Below, piece by piece: positions 42,305 to 49,302 of a stretch of 49,302 bases of DNA. The first letter of the stretch is position 1. The number at the start of each line of letters is the position of its first letter. Location of the stretch: positions 1-49,302 of the forward strand of contig CAZYYO010000011.1 of the NCBI GenBank assembly GCA_964650965.1, in the 5' to 3' direction. Position numbers and translations under genes: made by a program. Source of the stretch: CAZYYO01 sp964650965. Its GTDB lineage: Bacteria; Bacillota; Clostridia; Lachnospirales; Lachnospiraceae. A model generated the notes under the pieces. That model made no database searches and had not been told where the DNA came from. It worked only from the letters and a program-made list of their open reading frames with translations.

Positions 42305-42703
42305 ATGAATGATGATTTGTTAGATGCATTGGATGATTTAGGAGCCGATACCGAGCTGGCAATTATGAAAACTTTTATGAATGATGAGGAAATGTATCTT
42401 GGGTATGTCTATCAATTTCCAAATAATCGAAATATCGTTGCGTTAAGAAAAGCGGTTGATGAGAATACAGATAAGCCACTGATTGCAAGAGAAGTACATA
42501 CCTTAAAGGGGGTAGTTCAAACGCTGGGATTTAACAGCTTATATCAGGTGTGTGAAAAAATGAACATTCCATGTAAACAGGGGGATTTTAGTGGTATAAA
42601 ACAGCAGCTTCCTCCAATTGAGGCTGAATTCCAAAAGTATGTAGAGATTATTAAGAAATACACGCCAGAAGATTATGTGCCACCAGTAGAGGATGAAGAA
42701 TGA
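42305..42703 (+). CDS. histidine phosphotransfer (HPt) protein
   Basis: 132 residues, soluble and mostly helical. The HPt motif is AREVHTLKGVVQTLGFNSL with the phospho-accepting His at about residue 65. GGAGG lies close before the ATG. It overlaps the following giant hybrid kinase by 4 nt (ATGA), so the two are translated together, and it should take phosphate from that kinase's receiver domains. No downstream DNA-binding response regulator is encoded nearby. Confidence 0.9.
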   Translation: MNDDLLDALDDLGADTELAIMKTFMNDEEMYLGYVYQFPNNRNIVALRKAVDENTDKPLIAREVHTLKGVVQTLGFNSLYQVCEKMNIPCKQGDFSGIKQQLPPIEAEFQKYVEIIKKYTPEDYVPPVEDEE

Positions 42704-45700
42704 AAGTAAAAAGTAAAACAGCAGGAATAAAAAGGTATGCCGCTTTGATGCTTGCAACCATTATGGTGTTGACTTGTGCTTATGGCAATGTAGCTGCTGC
42801 AAAGGAATCTGGGACGCAGGCAAATAACGTGGTTCGTGTTGGATATTTTGGCTTTGAAGGATATCATAATGAAGATGCAGATGGAAACCGTAGTGGCTAT
42901 GGGTATGAATATCTACAGCAGATGGCCAGATATACAGGCTGGACCTATGATTATGTGGGCTATGACAAGAGCTGGGGGGATGCCCAGAAGATGTTAGAGT
43001 CAGGCGAAATTGATTTGCTTACCTCTGCCCAGAAAACACCGGAGCGAGAGGAAAAATTTGATTTCTCTGAACAGCCCATTGGTTACAGTAGTGTTTTATT
43101 TACCATTAAGGCAGGAAATGAAAAGTATACCATAGATGATTTTTCCACCTTTAATGGGGTCCGTGTGGGCATGATTGAAGGAAATAGCAGAAATGAACAG
43201 TTTGATGCATTTGCAAAAGAAAAAGGGTTTACCTATGCGTCTGTGATGTACCATGATACGGAACAGATGGTGTTGGCTCTTCAGGAAGAAAAAATTGATG
43301 CCATCGTTACTAGCAGTCTGCGTGTAACCCAGGGAGAATGGGTGGTTTCCCAATTTGATTTTTCCCCCTTCTATGTATGTGTGAAGAAGGGAAATCAACA
43401 GCTGTTAGATCAGGTGAATGCTGCAATCGATCAAATTAATCAGAATAGTCCAGGATTGCAGGATGAGCTGGACAATAAATATTATGGAATGGATTCTGGA
43501 GAAAATGTGGCCTTTACAGAGGCAGAACGCAGATATATTCAGCAATGGAAGGATTCCGGAAAGAAGCTGAAGATTATGTTGAATCCTGATAGGGCACCTC
43601 TGTCTTATTATGATAATGGACAGATGAAGGGAATCTTTGTGGAAACCGTCGAACATATCATGGAACTCTCCCAGATTCCCTATGAAATTGTTGTGGTCAA
43701 GACCAGAGAAGAGTACGACAAATACAGGGACGAGCATTTGGTAGATATCTGTGCAGATATGCGTTTTGATTATAATATGGCAGAGAAGGCCGGCTATCGG
43801 ATTACAGACAGCTACTATACGGCAGATGTATCTAGAGTAATTAGAAGTGATTTTGATGGAACCATTAAGACCATTGCAGCAATTCGAAATTCGGATATGG
43901 AATCCAATCTTAGACAACAATTTTTTAATACTGCGGCAATACAGTATTATGATACCGGCGATGAATGTGTAGAGGCAGTAAAAAATGGTAGTGCAGAGGC
44001 GGCTTATTTATATACCTACGTGGCAGAGAAATATTTGGAGAAGGATGTTACAAATCGTCTGACTACCAGTCTGATTCCTGATTTGACAACGGACTTTTGT
44101 ATTGGAATTGGAGATACAGAAGATACTACGCTGTATTCTATTATCAGTAAAAGTGTGTCGGGGCTTACTACCTATTGGGTTGATCAGGTGACGCTGAGAT
44201 ATACACAAAAGGACGCAGATAATCTGTCTTTCGTGGGATTGTTTTATGATTATCCAGTGGCATTTATGATTGCACTTCTGGTATTGCTGTGCCTCATTGG
44301 CATCATTATAACTCTGTTTTATCGCCAGAACATGCGAACCAAAGATGAAGAGCGAGCAAAAGAAATACAACGATTGTTTGCATATGTTTGTCGTGAGCAC
44401 GAAAATGTTATGGAAGTTAATCTACAGACAATGATGGCACAGGACTATTCTTTAAAGGATGGGGTACTACAGATTCAGCAGCATCCGTATCGTACGGAGA
44501 ATAATTACAATGATTTCCTAAGGCCAGAAGATTATGATAATGTTACCCAACAATTCCATGAGGCAGATTTGTTGCAGCTGATTCAAAATGGAAAAGGGTA
44601 TGAATTTGAAGCCCAGGGAAAAGCAGCAGATGGAACCTATCAGTGGTATATTTATACCATTTACGGAATCATTCCGGATAAGCTGCATCCGAAGAACTTT
44701 ATGCTGTTTAAGAGAAATATTGATGACCTTAGACGGAAAGAAGAGGAAAGCAAGAAAGCATTGATGGATGCGCTAGAGATGGCGAAAGAGGCTAGTAAAG
44801 CCAAAGGAAATTTCATGTCAAGAATGTCTCATGAAATTCGTACGCCATTAAATGCGGTTATTGGATATATGGATATTGCCAAGAATTCGGTGGATAACCC
44901 GGAGAAGATGATGCATTGTGTTGAAAACAGTGACATGGCTGCAAGACATCTGCTGAGCATTATCAATGATGTTTTGGATATTTCTTCTATTGAAAGTGGA
45001 AGAATGAAAATCGCCCATGAAGAATTTGATTTAGAGAATCAGATATCCTCTGTTTCTGCCATTTTCTATCAACAGGCAAAGCAGAAGAAGGTAAATTTTG
45101 AAGTTGTTTTAGAGAAATTTAATCAGCAGTGGGTGATTGGTGATAGCCTTCGATTAAATCAGATTCTTATGAATCTTCTGTCTAATGCAGTGAAATTTAC
45201 TCCAGAGGGAGGAAATGTTACCTTAACCGTCTCTCAGATGCAAATGGATGATAAGAAGGTACATATGAAATTCACTGTACGAGATACAGGGATTGGAATG
45301 TCAGAAGAATATCAAAAGCGATTGTTTACCCCGTTTGAACAGGAAAGTGCATCCACAGCAAGAAAGTATGGAGGAACCGGACTGGGATTATCCATCAGCT
45401 ACAATTTAATCCAGATGATGGGTGGCTCCATTGAGGTGGAAAGTAAGCAGAATGAAGGTACAAGCTTCGTTGTATCGTTAGAATTCCAGCGAAGCAAGAG
45501 AACCGCAGACGAACAACAGACCATACAGGATTATTCTCATGTCAATGTCCTCATTGTGGATGATGACAAGGACAGCTGTGCCTATATGAAATCTTTACTG
45601 GAACGTTGTGGTGTTGCCAGTGATACGGTAACCAGTGGAAAGGCTGCAGTGCGCCAGGTGCGACGCAAGATGAGCACAGACGATAAATATGACATGATTA

Positions 45701-46344
45701 TTATGGACTGGAATATGCCGGAAATGGATGGCATCGAGACGGCAAAAAGAATTAGAATGCAGGTGGAAACCAATATTCCAATCATTATTGCCACAGCATA
45801 TGATGTAACGAACTTTGAAGATGAGGCTAAGGATGCAGGGGTGGATAAGGTCATTGCAAAGCCAATTTTCCAATCCACCATGTTTGATCTTCTGGTGTCA
45901 ACCTATGGTAAATATGAAACAAATACCTTAGAGGAGCAGCATTACGAGAATATTAAGGGAATGCGTGTGCTTTTGGCAGAGGACAGCCCAATGAATATGG
46001 AAATTGCAATGGATATTCTGGGAAGAGGAGGTCTGGAGGTAGATTCGGTTACCGATGGAAAACAGGCAGTAGACCGATTCCTGGCACAGCCGGCAGGCAG
46101 CTATGATGTGATTCTTATGGATATACAGATGCCAGTACTAAACGGTTATGAGGCTACGGTACAAATCCGTAAGTCTGCGCATCCACAAGCAAAAACCATA
46201 CCGATTATTGCCATGACAGCCAATGCCTTTTCTGAAGATGTGAATGCGGCCTTGGCAAGTGGAATGAATGGACATATTGCAAAGCCGGTGGATTATGATA
46301 AATTATATAAAATCCTGCAGCAATATGGGAAGGACGAGGTATAG
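42700..46344 (+). CDS. BvgS-like hybrid sensor kinase with two periplasmic-binding domains and two receivers
   Basis: 1214 residues. Signal peptide or helix (about 12-34), then two tandem SBP_bac_3 domains: the first begins VVRVGYFGFEGYHNEDADG (about 45-265), the second KLKIMLNPDRAPLSYYDNG (about 285-500). A membrane helix at about 518-543 is followed by a PAS-like region, HisKA with His about 711 (FMSRMSHEIRTPLNA), HATPase_c (DTGIGMSEEY, GGTGLGLSISYNL), receiver 1 (VLIVDDDKDSCAY; IIMDWNMPEMDG) and receiver 2 (VLLAEDSPMNMEIA; ILMDIQMPVLNG). The two binding domains suggest direct sensing of an amino acid or similar small molecule. Coupled to the HPt gene. Confidence 0.95.
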   Translation: MKVKSKTAGIKRYAALMLATIMVLTCAYGNVAAAKESGTQANNVVRVGYFGFEGYHNEDADGNRSGYGYEYLQQMARYTGWTYDYVGYDKSWGDAQKMLESGEIDLLTSAQKTPEREEKFDFSEQPIGYSSVLFTIKAGNEKYTIDDFSTFNGVRVGMIEGNSRNEQFDAFAKEKGFTYASVMYHDTEQMVLALQEEKIDAIVTSSLRVTQGEWVVSQFDFSPFYVCVKKGNQQLLDQVNAAIDQINQNSPGLQDELDNKYYGMDSGENVAFTEAERRYIQQWKDSGKKLKIMLNPDRAPLSYYDNGQMKGIFVETVEHIMELSQIPYEIVVVKTREEYDKYRDEHLVDICADMRFDYNMAEKAGYRITDSYYTADVSRVIRSDFDGTIKTIAAIRNSDMESNLRQQFFNTAAIQYYDTGDECVEAVKNGSAEAAYLYTYVAEKYLEKDVTNRLTTSLIPDLTTDFCIGIGDTEDTTLYSIISKSVSGLTTYWVDQVTLRYTQKDADNLSFVGLFYDYPVAFMIALLVLLCLIGIIITLFYRQNMRTKDEERAKEIQRLFAYVCREHENVMEVNLQTMMAQDYSLKDGVLQIQQHPYRTENNYNDFLRPEDYDNVTQQFHEADLLQLIQNGKGYEFEAQGKAADGTYQWYIYTIYGIIPDKLHPKNFMLFKRNIDDLRRKEEESKKALMDALEMAKEASKAKGNFMSRMSHEIRTPLNAVIGYMDIAKNSVDNPEKMMHCVENSDMAARHLLSIINDVLDISSIESGRMKIAHEEFDLENQISSVSAIFYQQAKQKKVNFEVVLEKFNQQWVIGDSLRLNQILMNLLSNAVKFTPEGGNVTLTVSQMQMDDKKVHMKFTVRDTGIGMSEEYQKRLFTPFEQESASTARKYGGTGLGLSISYNLIQMMGGSIEVESKQNEGTSFVVSLEFQRSKRTADEQQTIQDYSHVNVLIVDDDKDSCAYMKSLLERCGVASDTVTSGKAAVRQVRRKMSTDDKYDMIIMDWNMPEMDGIETAKRIRMQVETNIPIIIATAYDVTNFEDEAKDAGVDKVIAKPIFQSTMFDLLVSTYGKYETNTLEEQHYENIKGMRVLLAEDSPMNMEIAMDILGRGGLEVDSVTDGKQAVDRFLAQPAGSYDVILMDIQMPVLNGYEATVQIRKSAHPQAKTIPIIAMTANAFSEDVNAALASGMNGHIAKPVDYDKLYKILQQYGKDEV

Positions 46345-46461
46345 CTGACGCTTACTTTACGAAAACCTTACAAAATATTAACTTCATAATGGTAGTGAAT
46401 ACAATCCTCTCTTTTTATACTGTATATAGTGAAATGCAGTATGCAAAGGGAGGATTTTATT

Positions 46462-47043
46462 ATGCAAAAAAGAGGTCATATCTACGTAACGAAACAGGCA
46501 TTGACATTGTGCAGTGAATATAAGGGATGGATTCTTTTAGGCAGTATTTTCCCAGATTTAATGGTGCATACGTTATTAAAAGGGCATACCTATCAGGTCA
46601 CCAGCAGAAAATTTTTCCGTATGATTCATAAATTAGAAGCGCAGGGAACGATGAATCCCTGGCACAGCTTTCAACTTGGAATGGTGCTTCATTATGTAGA
46701 GGATTATTTCACACTGCCACATAATGAGCAGTTCCAGGGAGGTCTGTTAGCACATTCCCTATATGAGGAGCAGCAGTATGCAGTAATATCTGGTCAGAGC
46801 TACCAGGAAAATACAGAACATGTTGGAACTGGAAATATCTCAGACTGGATTCGCAGAAAACATATGGAATACGTACAGGAAAAACATGCAGGAGCAGACT
46901 GTGACAGTGTATACATTATGGAAGTGGCCAATCAGGTGATGAATTATTTTGCCTATGAATTTCGGATAAATGAGGCAACCCTTCGCATGAAACAGAAATT
47001 TACTGGAAATATACCGGTAACTTATTTAAGGAGTGTAAAATGA
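46462..47043 (+). CDS. zinc-dependent phospholipase C-like protein
   Basis: 193 residues from the ATG at 46462 (AAAGGGAGG 8 nt upstream). The pattern matches the Zn_dep_PLPC-type family in Clostridia: GHIYVTKQAL, LLGSIFPDLMVH, WHSFQLGMVLHYVEDYFTLPHNEQF and EEQQYA, rich in His/Asp ligands. No signal peptide is seen, so it is likely cytoplasmic and may not be a secreted toxin; the true substrate is unknown. It overlaps the MFS gene by 4 nt. Confidence 0.8.
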   Translation: MQKRGHIYVTKQALTLCSEYKGWILLGSIFPDLMVHTLLKGHTYQVTSRKFFRMIHKLEAQGTMNPWHSFQLGMVLHYVEDYFTLPHNEQFQGGLLAHSLYEEQQYAVISGQSYQENTEHVGTGNISDWIRRKHMEYVQEKHAGADCDSVYIMEVANQVMNYFAYEFRINEATLRMKQKFTGNIPVTYLRSVK

Positions 47044-48278
47044 AACTAACAAAAAGTGAAAAAAACTGGGTATTATATGATGTGGGTAATTCTGCATTTA
47101 CGTTGCTGGTGTCCACCATTATGCCTATTTATTTTAATTATCTTGCAGGAAATGCAGGTCTATCTTCTGTAAACTATCTTGCCTATTGGGGCTATGCAGC
47201 ATCCATTAGCACGTTGCTGGTTGCATTGATGGGACCAATCTGTGGTACCGTGGCAGATAATAAGGGATTTAAGAAGCCGATTTTTGTGGCTTCCATTATG
47301 ATTGGAGCCGTTAGCTGTATTGCAATGGGATTGGCAAGACAATGGTTGGTGTTTTTGATTATTTTTGTTATAGCCAAGGTTGGATATTCAGGAAGTTTAA
47401 TCTTTTACGATTCTATGTTAAATGATGTTACTACAGAGGAACGGATGGATCAGGTGTCTTCTCAGGGCTTTGCATGGGGGTATATCGGCAGTGTAGTACC
47501 ATTTATTGCCTGTCTTGGCCTAGTACTGGGATATGAAACTATCGGAATTACCATGGAAGCAGCTATGGCATTTGCATTTCTTATCATTGCCATATGGTGG
47601 ATTGTTATGTCCCTTCCGCTCTTTCAATCCTATCAGCAGAAATACTATGTAGAGAGGCAGGAGCATGCAGTTATCAACAGCTTCAAGCGTCTGGGCCATA
47701 CCATTCAGAATGTTAGAAAAGAAAAGAAGATTTTTTTATTCCTGCTGGCTTTTTTCTTCTATATTGACGGGGTATATACCATTATCGATATGGCAACAGC
47801 GTACGGCTCTGCACTGGGGCTGGATAGTACGGGATTATTATTGGCATTATTGTTAACCCAGTTTGTGGCGTTTCCTTGCGCAATTATCTTTGGTAGACTA
47901 GCTCAGAAGTTTGCGGCCGATAAATTAATCACCGTTTGTATTGTGGCTTATCTCGGTATTGCAGTTTTCGCCATGTTTCTGTCTACGCAGGCACAGTTTT
48001 GGGCATTGGCAGTATTTGTAGGAATGTTCCAGGGCGGTATTCAGGCTTTAAGTCGTTCTTACTTTGCTAAAATCATTCCCTCCGAGAAGTCAGGAGAATA
48101 TTTTGGTCTGCTGGATATCTGTGGTAAGGGTGCTTCCTTTATAGGAACCCTTGTGGTGAGCGTGGTATCACAGGCAACTGGAAATATGAACCTGGGGGTA
48201 GGTGCCATTGCAATCTTATTTATTATAGGTATTATTATCTTTCGAATTGCTGCAAAAGAGGAGACAAAACCTGTCTAA
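47040..48278 (+). CDS. MFS transporter, Atg22/UMF1-like
   Basis: 412 residues with about twelve membrane helices. The N-terminus NWVLYDVGNSAFTLLVSTIMP is characteristic of the UMF1/Atg22-like MFS branch, with LMGPICGTVADNKGFKKPIF as loop 2-3 and QGGIQALSRSYFAKIIPSEK later. Substrate unknown. Starts by ATGA overlap with the phospholipase-like gene, so they form a two-gene unit. Confidence 0.92.
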   Translation: MKLTKSEKNWVLYDVGNSAFTLLVSTIMPIYFNYLAGNAGLSSVNYLAYWGYAASISTLLVALMGPICGTVADNKGFKKPIFVASIMIGAVSCIAMGLARQWLVFLIIFVIAKVGYSGSLIFYDSMLNDVTTEERMDQVSSQGFAWGYIGSVVPFIACLGLVLGYETIGITMEAAMAFAFLIIAIWWIVMSLPLFQSYQQKYYVERQEHAVINSFKRLGHTIQNVRKEKKIFLFLLAFFFYIDGVYTIIDMATAYGSALGLDSTGLLLALLLTQFVAFPCAIIFGRLAQKFAADKLITVCIVAYLGIAVFAMFLSTQAQFWALAVFVGMFQGGIQALSRSYFAKIIPSEKSGEYFGLLDICGKGASFIGTLVVSVVSQATGNMNLGVGAIAILFIIGIIIFRIAAKEETKPV

Positions 48279-48384
48279 GTATAGTATAATGGGGCTTATT
48301 GACAAGCAGATTAGAATGAATTAAGATGCAAAGAATAGGACCCAATCGCACATTGGGAATCGAATATGGAAAGAAGGATGTTAC

Positions 48385-49161
48385 ATGGAATATATGATCG
48401 GATTACTTATCCCATTCTTAGGAACAACCCTAGGTGCTGCCTGCGTATTTTTTATGAAGGATCAGTTGAATCATGGAATACAGAAAGCATTGTTGGGCTT
48501 CGCTTCGGGAGTTATGGTTGCAGCATCGGTGTGGTCGCTGCTGATTCCGTCGATTGATATGTCACAAGCACTGGGAAAGCTGGCATTTGCGCCGGCGGTG
48601 ATTGGGTTTTTATTGGGAATTGCATTCTTATATCTCTTAGATAAACTGATTCCTCATTTACATATGAATGAAAATGAGCCAGAGGGACCAAAGACAAGTT
48701 TAAGCAATACCATTATGCTGGTACTGGCGGTTACGTTACATAATATTCCAGAGGGGATGGCAGTGGGAGTAGTGTTTGCCGGACTTTTGGGGAAAAATCC
48801 CAGTGTTAGTGTTGCAGGTGCATTTGCACTGGCTATTGGTATCGCTATTCAGAATTTTCCGGAGGGAGCGATTATTTCCATGCCTTTGCGGGCAGAAGGA
48901 AACAGCAAGAGAAAATCCTTTCTGTATGGTGTTGCATCTGGGGTGGTAGAACCTATTGCAGCTGCTGCTACGTTAATGATGTCCAATGTGATTTCCGGGA
49001 CGCTTCCCTATTTCCTGTCATTTGCAGCTGGAGCCATGATTTATGTTGTAGTTGAGGAATTGTTGCCGGAAGCATCGGAAGGAACACATACAGATATTAG
49101 TACCTGGGGATTTGCTATTGGTTTTGCAGTAATGATGGTGCTGGATGTTGCTTTGGGATAA
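48385..49161 (+). CDS. ZIP family metal transporter
   Basis: 258 residues with about eight membrane helices. The ZIP metal path motifs are VTLHNIPEGMAVGVVF (helix 4) and IAIQNFPEGAIISMPL (helix 5). The His-containing variable loop is short (LIPHLHMNENEPEGPKT). Likely imports zinc or another divalent cation. AAGAAGG stands 7 nt before the ATG. Separate unit from the MFS gene (106-bp gap). Confidence 0.94.
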   Translation: MEYMIGLLIPFLGTTLGAACVFFMKDQLNHGIQKALLGFASGVMVAASVWSLLIPSIDMSQALGKLAFAPAVIGFLLGIAFLYLLDKLIPHLHMNENEPEGPKTSLSNTIMLVLAVTLHNIPEGMAVGVVFAGLLGKNPSVSVAGAFALAIGIAIQNFPEGAIISMPLRAEGNSKRKSFLYGVASGVVEPIAAAATLMMSNVISGTLPYFLSFAAGAMIYVVVEELLPEASEGTHTDISTWGFAIGFAVMMVLDVALG

Positions 49162-49191
49162 AGAGCTGGTCATTGTACGAAATGAAATACA

Positions 49192-49207
49192 TGTTGCAAT
49201 TGCAACA
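49192..49207. promoter_or_regulatory. 16-bp perfect palindrome, probable operator
   Basis: TGTTGCAATTGCAACA is a perfect palindrome, 65 bp before the partial gene at the right edge. Possible redox or repressor site for that gene. Confidence 0.45.
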
Positions 49208-49271
49208 GAAAAATTTACCAATTCTATATATGGTCTTCTTGTAAATACTAAATATAAGGAGGGAAATCCAT

Positions 49272-49302
49272 ATGAAAAAAATAAGTTTTTATGATGCAAA
49301 AT
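49272..49302 (+). CDS. start of a gene cut by the window edge, possibly D-lactate dehydrogenase-like
   Basis: ATG at 49272 with AAGGAGG (49256-49262) 9 nt upstream. Only about ten residues are visible (MKKISFYDAK). The beginning resembles D-2-hydroxyacid dehydrogenases of the D-LDH group, which often start K-I-x-F-Y-D-x-K, but ten residues cannot prove it. Confidence 0.45.
   Translation, partial: MKKISFYDAK

Noticed and set aside
1..49302. Possible prophage, integron, insertion sequence or CRISPR signals
   Set aside because: No integrase, transposase, structural phage genes, cas genes or regular repeat-spacer array were seen on either strand.

Overview
The window is AT-rich Firmicutes DNA, most probably from a gut Lachnospiraceae (Clostridia). 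The reasons are strong AAGGAGG ribosome sites, the domain-permuted GH3 enzyme, several hybrid sensor kinases with Lachnospiraceae-style receiver domains, a DUF6273-type surface protein, and the general gene content. No phage module, insertion sequence or CRISPR array was seen. The genus cannot be fixed from sequence alone.

Layout. 1-6.2 kb: an AraC regulator (cut by the left edge) diverges from a GH30 - HAD phosphatase - HD protein - GH3 operon for cytoplasmic glycoside breakdown. 6.3-9.2 kb: a hybrid kinase (REC-HK-REC) and a DegV lipid-binding protein. 9.2-11.7 kb: a second AraC regulator of the same type diverges from a GH20 hexosaminidase. 11.7-19.9 kb: bL25/Ctc-like protein, an SH3-like-domain protein, an MBL hydrolase, a Gfo/Idh oxidoreductase, a YdcF-type membrane protein, a PAP2 phosphatase, an ABC-F ATPase and a CmpB-like membrane protein. 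19.9-22.1 kb: a 174-nt palindromic element, a DUF6273 surface protein diverging from a TetR regulator over a 17-bp palindrome, and a frameshifted small peptide gene. 22.2-25.3 kb: two divergent tRNA-Leu genes (CAG and AAG), an HD hydrolase, and an ECF sigma/anti-sigma operon with two membrane proteins. 25.5-33.6 kb: GH2, a large membrane-anchored protein, and a solute-binding lipoprotein paired with a hybrid kinase. 33.6-36.9 kb: RpiR regulator, nagB-nagA, and a type I toxin/antisense RNA locus. 36.9-42.2 kb: a CaCA antiporter behind a yybP-ykoY-like (Mn2+) riboswitch, lrgAB, a MATE exporter, three tandem paralogous micro-peptide genes and an AraC regulator. 42.3-49.3 kb: HPt protein plus a giant BvgS-like hybrid kinase, a zinc-dependent phospholipase C-like protein, an MFS transporter, a ZIP transporter and the start of a dehydrogenase-like gene.

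The glycoside hydrolases (GH30, GH3, GH20, GH2) have no signal peptides, so they should act on imported oligosaccharides. GH20 plus nagAB suggests N-acetylhexosamine use. No sugar ABC permease is present, so the solute-binding lipoprotein next to the hybrid kinase may serve sensing rather than transport. The three hybrid kinases have only one HPt partner here and no DNA-binding response regulator.

The material most easily missed is small. It includes the trio of 27-32 aa peptides (40766-41118), a 31-33 aa holin-like toxin with an antisense RNA (36.6-36.8 kb), a 21-aa Cys-containing peptide behind tandem palindromes (14.28-14.41 kb), a broken 54-aa peptide (21873-22036), a long hairpin element (19937-20110), and an ECF sigma gene that seems to begin at AUC.
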